64,000 bases of DNA from Trichomonas vaginalis G3 (taxonomy: Eukaryota > Parabasalia > Trichomonadida > Trichomonadidae): contig NC_067204.1 of NCBI RefSeq assembly GCF_026262505.1, positions 24,521,300 through 24,585,299 on the forward strand. The letters run 5' to 3'. The position numbers and the translations under genes are program-made. This document shows positions 19,556 to 30,604 of the stretch, one piece after another. Position 1 is the stretch's first letter. Every line of letters starts with the position of its first letter. The notes under the pieces are model-generated. The model was not told the origin of the DNA. It was given only the letters and a program-made list of their open reading frames with translations, and made no database searches.

Positions 19556-20473
19556 TTAGTCTTCTGGTGTGAATTCGGAGGACTCTTCTTGGATTGAGTC
19601 TTGTATTTCCTCCTCCTCTTCTTCCTCCTCCATTGCTTCTGGGAAGAAGTCTTCTTCTGGGTCGAAGACATTATATAATGTGTAATTGAATGACACATTA
19701 TATCTTTCTTTGAGTTCGCTCCTGACAAAGAACTTAGTTCCAGGAATACAGAAGACTTCTGTGCGTTGGAAAAGCTGATGTCCTGGAACAAATTTGGCAA
19801 TTAGAGACTTCTTTTTTCCGAATTGTTCAGGAGTTTCCATGACGACAGTAACAACATCTCCATCTGCGAGGTCTTGTTGTTGTTCGGAAAGGTAAAGAGC
19901 AATGATATAAATGGTTGCTGCGTTGAATTCGAGAAAGTCGAATTCAAATTGTGTAGTCGTATAGCAGTCAAACCATTTTGTACAGTTGTCTCCGAACTCG
20001 TCAGTGTATTCATCTTGGTCATATCCGTAACTAAAGACTTGGAATTCGGCAATTCTCTTGTCGAATGACCGTTGCATGTAACGAGGAAGATTTTGACGAA
20101 CTTGGTATAAAGTTCTCAACATTATGAGCTTAGTAAATGTTGGAAAATACTGAACTAAGACATCGCTAAGCTCAATTGGACTTGGAATTGTCTTAGTAAG
20201 TTCAATTGAACTAGCAATTGCTTTGTTCAGAACTTCACAGAACTGAGTATTGTATATAGCGTCTGGTTGTGTGTTTTCTTCGGCGTCTTTGAGATATTTA
20301 GAGCAAATTTGTTGAAGAATTTCTCTTAATTCGCTGTTAGACTTTTTGGCGGTTATTCTAACAGCTGTGCCAGTTCTTGGAGGTTGTGGGGCTTTGGCTT
20401 TGGTTAGCGGTTGAGAATTGTTAATGTTGGCTTCCATTAGACAAAAATAAACTGTTTTTTTCGGACTACTCAT
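19556..20473 (-). CDS. Polinton protein, unrecognised (left end)
   Basis: 305 residues, first ATG MSSPKKTVYF, with a second possible start at MEANINNSQ. Ends in a long Glu-rich acidic tail (EEEEEEEEIQDSIQEE). The middle is a folded-looking domain with many aromatic residues (QFEFDFLEFNAATIYIIALY; HQLFQRTEVFCIPGTKFF). No known motif. It is the outermost gene at the left end, transcribed outwards towards the terminal repeat, and faces the long gene at 20910 across a 430-bp promoter region. Confidence 0.6.
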   Translation of the reverse strand: MSSPKKTVYFCLMEANINNSQPLTKAKAPQPPRTGTAVRITAKKSNSELREILQQICSKYLKDAEENTQPDAIYNTQFCEVLNKAIASSIELTKTIPSPIELSDVLVQYFPTFTKLIMLRTLYQVRQNLPRYMQRSFDKRIAEFQVFSYGYDQDEYTDEFGDNCTKWFDCYTTTQFEFDFLEFNAATIYIIALYLSEQQQDLADGDVVTVVMETPEQFGKKKSLIAKFVPGHQLFQRTEVFCIPGTKFFVRSELKERYNVSFNYTLYNVFDPEEDFFPEAMEEEEEEEEIQDSIQEESSEFTPED

Positions 20474-20909
20474 AGAAAAGTTTAAAATAAACCGTTTTCG
20501 TCAACGGTAACCCCCTCTATTTTTTTATTTTATTGAAAGGTCTCCGTTGGCAAACCGTTCCATCTCAAATATTGAATGAACTATAAACGTTTTTTGTTTT
20601 CTATACATACTTTTTTGTCCAACGGTAAAACTTTTTACACAACGGTTTTTGAGAGTCGTCGCCGTTGACTTTTTTGTAGAGCACTCAAAATAGTACAGCT
20701 TTGTCTGGACAAGTAAGGGTCTATCGTCGCTACAGGAAAAGTTACAGGCGTTCCAAGGAAGTATACTTTGAGAAGACTTTCCCCCTTATAGAATGAGATA
20801 AGACGGTTATTTTACAAAACTGACAACACTTTGACCGAGTAGTTTTTTGTGCTGAACAAAAAGTGTCATATAAACATCTGTCAAAAACCGCTTTTTAACT
20901 TCACTTAAA
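20474..20909. promoter_or_regulatory. Divergent control region in the Polinton
   Basis: Between two divergent genes. Contains several AACGG/CCGTT repeats (for example AAACCGTTTTCGTCAACGG and CAACGGTAAAACTTTTTAC) arranged on both strands, and at 20862-20895 a 34-base box that recurs upstream of the methylase gene at 42619-42652. No reading frame. Confidence 0.55.
20862..20895 (+). promoter_or_regulatory. Shared upstream box, copy 1
   Basis: AGTGTCATATAAACATCTG followed by TCAAAAACCGCTTTT, ending 14 bases before the ATG at 20910. The same box with one G/A change lies on the minus strand at 42619-42652, 42 bases before the methylase start and in the same orientation relative to the gene. Confidence 0.65.
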
Positions 20910-23900
20910 ATGCCACGTAAGCTACGTAAGAATATACGTAAGAGGAAGAGAGCATTGAAACATCCAATAGTAAAACTGACACCACAACAACAGTTGCAAC
21001 AACAAATGCTGAATGACCCCACTATGTTGCAACAAATGTCAAGCAATCCTATGCTTTTAAACCGAGTTGTTGGTGCACAGAGTGGAGGTTTAAGAGCGGC
21101 ACTTTTAGCGAAAATGGCAGGCTATGGTGGAGCTGCAGACGGAACAGCATATAACCCTCAAAGTCAAATGAATTTGAGTTCACTCAAAAATCAAATAACA
21201 GATGTCAAAAAGTCAAACATAGACATACAGAAGCAAATAAGTGAAAACGAAAAGAAACTAGAATATGACAGACACACAAAGAAACTAAATGAGTTAAACG
21301 TAGAGAAAAAGAAGAAAGAAGAACAACTGAAAGAACTAAGTACAGAGGAATATGCGAAAAAAGTGTCAGAAAAAGCAGCAGAAGTAGCAAAAATGGAACA
21401 AGATGTCATAAATTTGAAAAACCATACTACTCAATATAAAATACTGAAAGATGAAGAGATAAAACAAAAAGCCCTGAAGACATATATGGATAGCGATGAG
21501 TATAAAAAAGAAGTTGAAGCAAATGTAAAGGCAGAAAAACTTTTACAGTTGCAAAACCAAACCGTACAGTATGAAAACTTAGCACAAGAAAGTAAAAATA
21601 ACGACGCGGCTATGCAAAAGGCAATGAAAAGCGCAGAATATATAAAAGCTAACAATGACTGGTTAGATGCCCAAGCCAACGCTAAAGCAGCCCAGCTTAT
21701 AGGGTCAATAAGGACAAAAATACAAGCGGATGAAGACAGTTCAAATGAAGCTTTAACAAATGCTGACTTTAAGAACGCTTTCGAAGCTCTTCATAGTAAG
21801 GTGAAACAAGTGAACGACTTCTCATCTGGAAAGAAACTGAAGTCTGAAGGTTTCGACAAAGAGTTAAAAGAAGTAGCACAAAATATGACGAAAATAACAG
21901 ATGCAGCAACGAGACAGGCAGTTCAAAGTGCCTATGACGCCGTTAGAGCAACTGTTGTGAAAAGTCAAGAAAAAGAGTTACAACAGACCAAAACAGACCT
22001 AGTAAATGCTTTCTTAAGAACGAAAAGTCAGGTAGGACATTACGCTGCAGATGGAACATATGTGCCAGCTGGTGGAACTTATATACCACCAAACCCTCCA
22101 AGAGAAGCACCTGCACCAGGACTACCTAAAACATTTACATCGTCACATGGACATAGACACAGGCATGCACCAAAACCAACACAACAACCAACAGTTCAAA
22201 ATCCAGCACAACAACCAACACAACAACCAACGCAACAACCAACAGTTCAAAACCCTGCACAACAACCAACAGTTCAAAACCCTGCACAACAACAACCACA
22301 AACAGAGCAAGGACATAAAAGAAGTAGAGAACAAGGAAACCAAGAATTCTTAAAAATGCTTAAAGAAGAGTGTGGTTTCCCAGATACTGTTGACTTTAGT
22401 GACAGATATAAAGAAGCTATTGGAAAGTTCAAGGATGGAAATACTGACCCGAACCTATTTAGCTTTATGGCTCAGCACCAAAACGGATATAATCTCAAAC
22501 CTGGAAAATACAAGCTCGCTAAGGGATATGATTTAATAGCATATCATCCAAATGACATGGATGAATTTACTCCGAGATATTTGATGTCAGAGCTAAATGA
22601 CAATTCAACTTTCGTCATGAAACGCGTAAAAAATAGAGACGGAACGAAAGAACAAAAGCTTATGAATGCGGATGACGTAGATAGGGAAATTGTTGAAAAC
22701 GGTCTCGGAATATATGAAATGCCAGCAGATGAGGTACAAGAAACTCCACAGGAAGAACTAGTTCAGATACAACCAGACATGGAAGAAATAGTTCAGCAAC
22801 AACAGCTAGAAGAGCCTGAAGGAAACGAACAAGTCCTTCCTTTGGAAACTAACTTCACAGAACTAGATGAAGATTTGGAACAGCCGAAAAATCTTGACCC
22901 TCAACAAGAGTATGCGGAGAATATGGAATATTTCCAAGAGTCTAAAAAAAATTCGGCTGACATAGTAGAAGAATATCGAAAAATGTTTGCCGACATACAA
23001 AAGACTCCAGCACCAGATGAAAATATTCAGCATAGAATGAAAGTACTGAAAGAAAATGTACACAAATACAACAACCCTTTTTACTTACGAGCATTTAACG
23101 TTCAATCTTCGGATGAACTCGGTGAAGATAAAAGGTTAAATTTCAAGAAAACATATAGAAATGAAACATTGTTTAAAGTTCATTCAGAACCTAACCAAGA
23201 TGGAAACAAACCTACTTTTGTTTCTGCAGACGATGGAACTACAATGAGATGGGGTCATAAAGCTAATCCAGATAGGTGGTTCATAAACTTACAACCACAA
23301 TTCCAAGAAGTTGTAGACGCAATGGAAGTCAATGGTGAACGAGACATAGCTGGTATTTTAAGCGCGGCTTTAATGCCATTGAAAGATATGAAAGATGCAG
23401 ATATTTTGGACCAGTATGAAATGAACATGGCTGATGGAAATATAACACCTGACGTTCTAGAACATTTATCTCAAAGAACTACACAGAACCATAGAGATGG
23501 TATATTTGGTGAAGAGTTTAGAAAGAAAGTTAGGGAGGGAGAAGGAAGAGAACCTATTGTACATGACCTTGCAAACGAAAGTTTACAAAATGTCATAAAA
23601 ACTTACTTTGCAGACAATGAACTGAGAAGGGATGAATATTTAAGAAAACTCAAATGGACAGTACCAAATGAAATGTTAGTATTGAAAAACATGTTCCATG
23701 ACAAAATAAAACCAACTACAGAAATAAACGACGCAAGACTGAAAGATTGGGTAGAAGCTTTCCCATTCACAAAAGATATAGTTGGTAACATGGAAAGAAA
23801 ACCAGAATGGCTACAAAAACATATATTTGGAAACGAGCTTATTCCATATGGACAAGCTCTGTTTGAAGAGCTTGAACCAGAAACTCAGGAAAGAGTCATG

Positions 23901-24143
23901 CAAACAATACGCAAAGACTCAAATACAAACTATGACAAACTCTTTCTAGGATATAGGTTACCTGAGATGGGCGACCAGAGCCAAAAGGCAAAAAGGACAT
24001 GGGAAATTTGCAACATACTAGATGAACATAATGCAAAGATGCAACAACTTCAAGCAGAGGGCAATGAAGGAAAAAGAAGAGTTAAAAACTCAGTCAGGAA
24101 GAAAGTAAAGCTTGGTCCACGTGGGTTCTATTATGACATATAA
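20910..24143 (+). CDS. Polinton long coiled-coil protein, unrecognised
   Basis: 1077 residues, the largest Polinton frame. It starts with a basic, nuclear-signal-like region (PRKLRKNIRKRKRALKHP). Residues 90-380 are a long charged coiled coil. Residues 385-470 are Pro/Gln-rich with repeats of QQPTVQNPAQ. The remainder is a folded-looking acidic part with DNSTFVMKRVKNRDGT and PDRWFINLQPQFQEVVDAME. It ends in a basic RRVKNSVRKKVKLGPRGFYY. It lies just upstream of the capsid-like genes and has the length of a virion core or DNA-binding structural protein, but I recognise no family. Alternative: a replication protein too diverged to see; the polymerase B motifs were looked for and not found. Confidence 0.75.
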   Translation: MPRKLRKNIRKRKRALKHPIVKLTPQQQLQQQMLNDPTMLQQMSSNPMLLNRVVGAQSGGLRAALLAKMAGYGGAADGTAYNPQSQMNLSSLKNQITDVKKSNIDIQKQISENEKKLEYDRHTKKLNELNVEKKKKEEQLKELSTEEYAKKVSEKAAEVAKMEQDVINLKNHTTQYKILKDEEIKQKALKTYMDSDEYKKEVEANVKAEKLLQLQNQTVQYENLAQESKNNDAAMQKAMKSAEYIKANNDWLDAQANAKAAQLIGSIRTKIQADEDSSNEALTNADFKNAFEALHSKVKQVNDFSSGKKLKSEGFDKELKEVAQNMTKITDAATRQAVQSAYDAVRATVVKSQEKELQQTKTDLVNAFLRTKSQVGHYAADGTYVPAGGTYIPPNPPREAPAPGLPKTFTSSHGHRHRHAPKPTQQPTVQNPAQQPTQQPTQQPTVQNPAQQPTVQNPAQQQPQTEQGHKRSREQGNQEFLKMLKEECGFPDTVDFSDRYKEAIGKFKDGNTDPNLFSFMAQHQNGYNLKPGKYKLAKGYDLIAYHPNDMDEFTPRYLMSELNDNSTFVMKRVKNRDGTKEQKLMNADDVDREIVENGLGIYEMPADEVQETPQEELVQIQPDMEEIVQQQQLEEPEGNEQVLPLETNFTELDEDLEQPKNLDPQQEYAENMEYFQESKKNSADIVEEYRKMFADIQKTPAPDENIQHRMKVLKENVHKYNNPFYLRAFNVQSSDELGEDKRLNFKKTYRNETLFKVHSEPNQDGNKPTFVSADDGTTMRWGHKANPDRWFINLQPQFQEVVDAMEVNGERDIAGILSAALMPLKDMKDADILDQYEMNMADGNITPDVLEHLSQRTTQNHRDGIFGEEFRKKVREGEGREPIVHDLANESLQNVIKTYFADNELRRDEYLRKLKWTVPNEMLVLKNMFHDKIKPTTEINDARLKDWVEAFPFTKDIVGNMERKPEWLQKHIFGNELIPYGQALFEELEPETQERVMQTIRKDSNTNYDKLFLGYRLPEMGDQSQKAKRTWEICNILDEHNAKMQQLQAEGNEGKRRVKNSVRKKVKLGPRGFYYDI

Positions 24144-24175
24144 ATCCAACTATTCTATATTTTTACTCATATGAA

Positions 24176-25375
24176 ATGTACGCCGCTCAGAATATAACGC
24201 CAACAGTTTTGGATGCTATGAATGGAAATGTTTCCGAATGGTATAACGAATGCGACAATGCCATTAGAAGGTCAGAAATAGTTCCTGGAACTTACGAATA
24301 TACAACTGCTGTTTCTTATGGAAACGTAGGTGAGTTTGGAGAAGGTTCTTCAACAACAGTAGATATTGCTTGCGACAGGTTTCATATAATTTCTATTGAC
24401 AACTCTTTCTTATACGTGGAACAAGACATTGAAATAAAACCTTCTGCCAAGTTGTCTGACAAGAAAGGTTGCAATGGAATTTTCTATGTCGGATACCAAT
24501 ATGCTCCAGAAGTTTTCATGGGATATAAGATATATTCTAACTCTGACTTAGTTCAAACAGTAACCTGGGCAAACTATGAATGGTTCGCTTTGAGAAACTC
24601 AGTACAACCACAAGCTAGAGAACAAACAGACCAGTATGCAACTATTGAGAAAATAAGAAGACTTGACCCTAACGTTCCAGGAGTTTATGTTGACCTTTCT
24701 GGACAAACTGCAGCAGCAGTAACCAAAGTAAAACTGAAACTTAGAGTTCCTTTGTCATCTTTCCTCATCTTCAGGTTTTTAAGATACTTGCCAAACTGGG
24801 CAGGAAAAATTTCTATCGAACTTACTCCAAGCAAAAATAACTTAGTCATTGCACCAACACAAGACCCATTCACTCTTACAGACGTAAAGGGAGCAAATCA
24901 AACGTCATTCGCCGAATTTTGCAAAGACAAAGTTGACTTAGACTTTGGTTTCTCAAACCTCAACACTGAAGTAAACTACTACTTCAATGCTGCTGGAACT
25001 GCTTGGGACCCAGTTAAGTTCACATGCGAAAAGTTTGAATGCAAGAGAATAGAAAGCAGACTTGCAGTCTATATGTTGGACCCAGATATTTCAAATGCTT
25101 TAGCTGCCAAATATATTGCAGTTCCACTTATGTTCCCTATACACCAAATATCTGTCAAAGACTTTGCAGGTGAAGTTGGAAACCAAAGTGCTGACCCAGG
25201 TGCAAGAACAGATATTGCCTTAACAACTGCAATGAAACATGCAGATACTATGTTTGTACTGTTCAGACGAACTATAAATGACTATTCTTGTTTCTACAAC
25301 CCTGGTATTAAATATCATATAAACATAGATGGCAAATATATCCAAGAGAAGAATATTCTACAGTTGAGGATATGA
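24176..25375 (+). CDS. Polinton capsid-like protein (double jelly-roll type)
   Basis: 399 residues. Position, size, beta-rich composition and segments such as VKLKLRVPLSSFLIFRFL followed by NWAGKISIELTPSKNN resemble the major capsid protein of Polintons and related viruses. The starts upstream show the element's ATTTTTA box (TATATTTTTACTCATATGAA). An adjoining capsid-like part follows at 25372. The assignment is by pattern and place; structure prediction would be needed to prove the jelly rolls. Confidence 0.65.
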   Translation: MYAAQNITPTVLDAMNGNVSEWYNECDNAIRRSEIVPGTYEYTTAVSYGNVGEFGEGSSTTVDIACDRFHIISIDNSFLYVEQDIEIKPSAKLSDKKGCNGIFYVGYQYAPEVFMGYKIYSNSDLVQTVTWANYEWFALRNSVQPQAREQTDQYATIEKIRRLDPNVPGVYVDLSGQTAAAVTKVKLKLRVPLSSFLIFRFLRYLPNWAGKISIELTPSKNNLVIAPTQDPFTLTDVKGANQTSFAEFCKDKVDLDFGFSNLNTEVNYYFNAAGTAWDPVKFTCEKFECKRIESRLAVYMLDPDISNALAAKYIAVPLMFPIHQISVKDFAGEVGNQSADPGARTDIALTTAMKHADTMFVLFRRTINDYSCFYNPGIKYHINIDGKYIQEKNILQLRI

Positions 25376-25782
25376 GGTCATACAACTTGACATTAGATGC
25401 TATGAACTTTAACAACAACTTCACAACAACCATTAACCCTGAAATGCAAAGTTCTATTATGCCATATGTGAAAGTATGGACCCATACAGGAGCTCAAAAC
25501 ACTCAATATACAAATGGAGACCGTTCAAACTTTTGGCTTGGCATTCCATTTGCTGACTCAGAAGACTTTATGGGTGGTATTTCAACTGTTGGTACTGTAC
25601 AAATACAATATACTGGTGACAGAGACGGTCCAAATGAATTGAAAGCAAAGAAGTTTACAAAACCAATAGCACTTTTCACGGAAGATGCTCTTTTGAAAAT
25701 TCGTTCGATGAAACCTGCTGGGGCTCCTCAGATTGGTATAACGACAGCTTCCATCGAGCAGATTTTGGCAGCAGGTCAGTAA
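25372..25782 (+). CDS. Polinton capsid-like part
   Basis: 136 residues rich in Asn, Thr and aromatics (NLTLDAMNFNNNFTTTINPE; VKVWTHTGAQNTQYTNGDRS; VGTVQIQYTGDRDGPNEL), the composition of a jelly-roll segment. It directly follows the 24176 capsid-like gene. Read as part of the same structural block. Confidence 0.55.
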   Translation: MRSYNLTLDAMNFNNNFTTTINPEMQSSIMPYVKVWTHTGAQNTQYTNGDRSNFWLGIPFADSEDFMGGISTVGTVQIQYTGDRDGPNELKAKKFTKPIALFTEDALLKIRSMKPAGAPQIGITTASIEQILAAGQ

Positions 25783-27522
25783 GTTGTTCTTGAACTGACT
25801 TCTCTCCGTCAAATATTGACAGTACGCCAGTTTTGAATAATATTGTATTATAAACTTACCTTTAGAAATATCGGTCAGTTTTGTTGTTATATTTTTGTCT
25901 GCTTCAAGAACTTTCACCATTTCGTTATACCAACTTTCTTTGCTTTATGAAAATATTTTGGTTCAGCAAAGACTGCTATTCTATAACATTTTCCATTGTT
26001 TGTATAAAGAACTATTCTGTCAATGTATTTGTATTGTTGTGTGTGTAAACTTTGTTTCTGCTTCAATTCGAAGAGATACTCGAATACGTCCATCTTTTAT
26101 TCTAAGTAAAATGTCATTTCCGAAAAATAGAAGCGTGAGTGTTTCAAAAGGTTTAATGGCGGTGGCAGATGTGAAGTTAAATTCACCAACTCAAACAAAC
26201 AGTCAAAGTGTTGTTGTCAATGTCAAAGAAAGAGATGTTGAAGTGGGAAACCATACGAAGACGAAGATGGTATAACAATAGTTCCTGTAAAAGAACAACC
26301 AACATACCCTGAAGTTAGCAGAGACTTAAGTTCTGTTGCAGATATTCGAAACGACTACCAACAACTTAAAGACAAACTTAAAACTCAGGAGAAGATTTGT
26401 CAAGCTTTGGGTATAATGTTAAACTTGGTCGAAACAACCCTGTAAAAGTGAACTCATATGTCATCGCACCTCATGAAATTTTGAAAGAACTATTGAAACT
26501 TTTGACAGAGGCAGACGATATAAACATCAAAGAAATAGAACCCGACATTGCTTGCTGTGGTGTTTCATATAATGTCATTGACAAGATATACGTTATGAAA
26601 GGAGGTGAAACGTTGAACTTAAAATATAGTTTCCCAGACGTCATAAAAATATTTGACGACCACAACATTTCATTAAAATTTTTGCTAAGTAAATGGCAGA
26701 AGACATAGTGGTTTATACTATTACGACTAAAAACCCTGAGTCATATAATTCTATAACAACAAACTTACAAAGTCCTCAAGGACGATATTGTAAACTGACC
26801 TTAAACGATGACGACTAAAGCCTGTTTTGCTCTTTTGACACCAGAAGACTTTGTTGTTGTGAATGGTAAAAAATACTTCTTTGAAGATACTTACTCAGAT
26901 ATACCACCAACAGGTTTTGTTGACTTATTTAATACTTTAAGGACGGATGTAACATGTGCTGCAACTAGAGCAGGTTTCATTATGTTTGGATGTCCGACTG
27001 AGTTTACTATAAACGATATGAGCTATAATACAAAACTTATATCTGGTTTTTACTACCAACAGTTTCCTATAACAGGAAAAGGTGTCATACAAGGAATGTC
27101 TGTTCCATTGACTTTAAGTACACCAATCTTATATATTGTTTCAAACTTAGGTTCAAAGTGTTATTCGAATGTCGACAGAAACTACTACCAAAAGATACTC
27201 ATGCGTATAAACAACACTTTCTCTGCTGGTTTGCCTATTGTTCATTCGAATGCAGAGTTTTCAGCTTAGTAAACTCAAACACTTTAGCAAACATAAACTT
27301 AACCTTAGTTGACGCAAACTTTGTTCCTGTAAAACTTTTATGTCCTATGTATTTGTCAATGACGGCAGAAAGTTTCGAATTGAAGATGCAACTGGTGAAA
27401 GTATTGTATTACAAGAACAACTTCAACAACAAATAGCTCAAGAACAACAAATGCAACAAATGGAACAAATGCAACAACAAATAGCTCAAGAATAAAAAAA
27501 TAATATTTTTTTATTTTATAAA
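25783..27522 (+). pseudogene. Eroded Polinton block with small structural-looking parts
   Basis: Recognisable pieces on the plus strand: 26111-26275 (MSFPKNRSVSVSKGLMAVAD), 26397-26708 (103 residues, HEILKELLKLLTEADDINIK) and 26808-27269 (153 residues, beta-rich, DTYSDIPPTGFVDLFNTL and GVIQGMSVPLTLSTPILYIV). The last two could be minor capsid or virion proteins by position. The end of the block is Gln-rich (QEQQMQQMEQMQQQ). No family is identified. The block is broken. Confidence 0.45.
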
Positions 27523-28753
27523 AATGTACAGAATAGATGTTTCAGATTTTTATGACTTCCAAGCATTCAGAAATATGTGTCCATTTAGAGACTATAACAA
27601 AGCAGTCGAGAATTTGAAACGTTTAGTCATTTATGTTGACTCTGCCCAGAATGTTATGTCATGAAAGAATGGGATGTTGTCTTTAACAAACCAAGAGCAA
27701 CAATAGTTTCAGAACAAGAATGTAGACAGAAACTTAAGAAAATAAAAGTCGTACAAGTTGGTATGAAGATGTTAGATGCTTGGGATATTTATTGTCAAAG
27801 TTAGAAGATTTTTCAGTTCGTGGTATAAAGTTTTATACACCTTCTCCAAACTTCTATTCTATCTTCACTGGATATAAATACGAACAAGTAGAATGGAAAG
27901 AAAATGTTATAGAAGCTTGGTTAGACCATGTCAAAGAAATTATATGCAATGGAAACGAAAGAGTCTATGAGTATATCTTATGTTGGTTTGCAAACATCTT
28001 ACATCCAAGTGCTAAAATGAAACTGCTCTCATTATAATTGGAAAACAAGGAACTGGTAAGAACACTTTCTTTACAGATATCTTATGCAAACTGTTAGAAG
28101 GTTATTCGAACCCGAATATGACAAACTTAGAAAACATCTGCGGTAAATTTAACTCTTCAATAGAGAATATGAAACTTATAGTATGTAACGAACTTCAAAG
28201 TATAGATACAACAAAAGTTTTGAACTCAGATGCTTTGAAGAGTCTTATAACAGACAAAGTTGGAGTTGTTGAAAGAAAATATAAAGACCAAAGAGTTTGT
28301 GAAAATGTTGCAAATTTCATCATGGTTTCAAACAACGCCGTTCCGATGAAGTTAGAAAGTTCTGACAGAAGATATGTAGTTGTCAGAACGTCAGAAGCTC
28401 ATATGCAAGATACAGAATATTTTGACGACTTAGCAGAAACTTTGACACCTAACTTTTACAACCACTTGTTCTCATATTTCATGACATTAGATATTTCTAA
28501 GTTCAATCCAAGACAAATTCCATATACCGAAGAGAGACAAACATTGTTAGAAGCAAACAAGAGTGTATATGAACTGTTTATAGATGAAACTGACTTTGAG
28601 TGTTTAGATGAAAGGTCATTGTACGATGAATATAAACAATATTGTCAAGAATATGGTTATATGACAGCGTCTAAACGTACATTCTTGGCAAATGTCAAAA
28701 GTCTTTTAGACGTACAGAATGGTGTATATACAAAGAAAAATTTTTATGAGTAA
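27523..28753 (+). pseudogene. D5-like primase-helicase (SF3) remains
   Basis: Parts at 27780-28037 and 28118-28753 show the viral D5 pattern: WLDHVKEIICNGNERVYEYI, then CGKFNSSIENMKLIVCNELQ, KSLITDKVGVVERKYKDQ and NFIMVSNNAVPMKLESSDRR (sensor-like Asn and arginine-finger region), and a C-terminal winged-helix-like end. A P-loop-like GKQGTGKN is encoded in between. This helicase would unwind DNA in replication; it occurs in many Polinton-like viruses and NCLDVs. The region is broken. Confidence 0.75.
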
Positions 28754-29426
28754 ATTTTAAAAAAAATATTTTTTTATCCGATAGAAAAGATGGCAAAATT
28801 CATTCAGTAAACAAGTACATGTCAGGACTTAAAGAAGAACTAGACCCATTCACATATTTGAATGTTTACTTCTACCATTTTGAAAAGTCTTCATTTGAGC
28901 AAAGTTTGGAACATCGAACCAGTTAAGTTTGCTATTGTGACTAAAAATGGTGCGAAATTTGAAGACTTAGACATAGAAGGTTTGTTAGCAGTCAAAGAAA
29001 ATTTTGACAGAAAGGTTCTCAAACCTTAAAGAAGGCAAAGCATACAAACTTGGTTATACCTTTATGAACCAAAGAAAGCAGACGACTATGAATATTATGA
29101 GTCTAAGATAGTTGAAGTTCAAGGTAAATTGGGTAAAAGATTTTAGAGTCTAAGCCAGTGTTTACTCCTAAAGAGGAAGAGAACATTGACATTGACCCAG
29201 AAATGTTCTAAAAATAAAATTTTATTTTTACATGTCAAATTTCTTTTTCTCTGGAACTGGTTCAGGTTCTTTCTTCTTCTTCTACTTTCTTCTTCTTCTA
29301 CTTTCTTTTCTTTCTTTTCTTCTCTCTTCTTCTTCTCTGGTGGAGTTATGTCAAATTTGGCGCAACCATATTTATGTAAAAGTTCTTTGTCCTTTAATAG
29401 CTCATTATTTGTTTTCTATTTCATCT
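28754..29426. other. Eroded Polinton stretch
   Basis: Pieces of plus-strand coding such as KFGIVTKNGAKFEDLD-like text and, from 29220 on, a minus-strand Lys/Arg/Glu-rich low-complexity stretch. No function can be assigned. Confidence 0.35.
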
Positions 29427-29687
29427 TCAAGAACAGCGCATGTGTTCTTTGCATTCTAAGAACTTTTGTTGGACTTCATCTCCAAGAGCGTCATCTCTGT
29501 CAACAAGTCTGTCATTGACAAATTTTAAGACTTCTCTGCTTGTTTTATGGTTCTTGTCATATTCCCAGAAACAGAACTTTAGAACAAATTCACCTTTCTT
29601 GTTTACACTATGTAAGATTTTATGGTCGACAGATGTTTTGCTGTCGAAAAGCTTGTCTCGAATATAGATAGCGAAATCGCTAGACAT
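29427..29687 (-). CDS. Small Polinton protein, unrecognised
   Basis: 86 residues starting MSSDFAIYIRDKLFDSKTSV, with VNKKGEFVLKFCFWEYDKN and LKFVNDRLVDRDDALGDEVQ. Protein-like composition and an ATTTTTA-type box upstream (TCTTTTAGAAAATG region) favour a real gene over chance. No family recognised. Confidence 0.4.
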   Translation of the reverse strand: MSSDFAIYIRDKLFDSKTSVDHKILHSVNKKGEFVLKFCFWEYDKNHKTSREVLKFVNDRLVDRDDALGDEVQQKFLECKEHMRCS

Positions 29688-29819
29688 TTTCTAAAAGATA
29701 AAAATTTTAATTTTTCTAAAAATATGTTAGAAAAAAAGTTTGCTGACATTGACAAGAAATTTGAGAATGTTTTGAAGAAAAAAGAGGAAGTTAGAAAATG
29801 CTCAGATAAAACCCATACA

Positions 29820-30590
29820 TGACAAGTTCTTATTTGCTCAGAATGGTATAACAGGTCTAATCGCACCATGGGTCGGGTAAGACTTTCACTTATCTTAAAA
29901 TGGCTGCACAACAACAAGAACTAGATGAGAAGAACCCATTCTATGAGTTAGTTGTTATTGTAGTACTTCTGGTCAATTTGACCAAACCGTCAATTCGTTC
30001 AAAGATATTATAAGAAGTCTAAGTTAGTATGTATAAAAGATACTGAGTTGTTAGATTGGATAAAGAAGTACAAAGAAGAGTTTTGAAGTACAATGCTATA
30101 AATGAGTATATGTCAATTCGAAGTTTAAAGACCCAAATGAGGAAATGCAGAGAATATTAGAGAAGAAACACTTCAGAAACAAACAGAAAGAGATAGAATA
30201 CATTTCGAAGAAATTGCAATCTTACGATTGGAAGACTTACCCTCATAGATGTCTTCTTATCTTAGATGACTTTGCTTCTCATCCTTTGTTAAAGAACAGA
30301 GAACAAGACATGTGTCGAATTCTTAAGAAGCTCAGACACTTTAACATCAGTTGTCATTGTGTACAGACAGCCAAGAGTTTAAGTAAGGATGTAAAGAGAA
30401 TACTTACTGACATTGTCTTTTCCTGGATTGTCCGAAGACGATTTCATGGAACTTATGAAAGAGTCCATGGCAGGTAGTTTTGACAGACATGAACTATGGG
30501 AGAAGTACAAAGTCATACAAGACCTCATACTTCTTTCAGAATTCATATCTACGCAAACAAAGTTCAAATTGTAAAAAGTCAAGCTTGAAA
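29820..30590 (+). pseudogene. A32-like DNA packaging ATPase remains
   Basis: Around 29860-29960 a P-loop region reads GKTFTYLKMAAQQQELDE. The part at 30145-30477 shows the Walker B strand RCLLILDDFASHPLLKNR, the sensor-like CRILKKLRHFNISCHCVQTA and the following ILTDIVFSWIVRR, as in FtsK/HerA-type packaging ATPases of Polintons and adenovirus-like relatives. It would pump DNA into capsids. Broken. Confidence 0.75.
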
Positions 30591-30604
30591 AATAAAGAGT
30601 TCAT

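Noticed and set aside
29232-29459. Plus-strand Ser/Phe-rich protein
   Set aside because: It is the complement of a Lys/Arg/Glu-rich low-complexity stretch.
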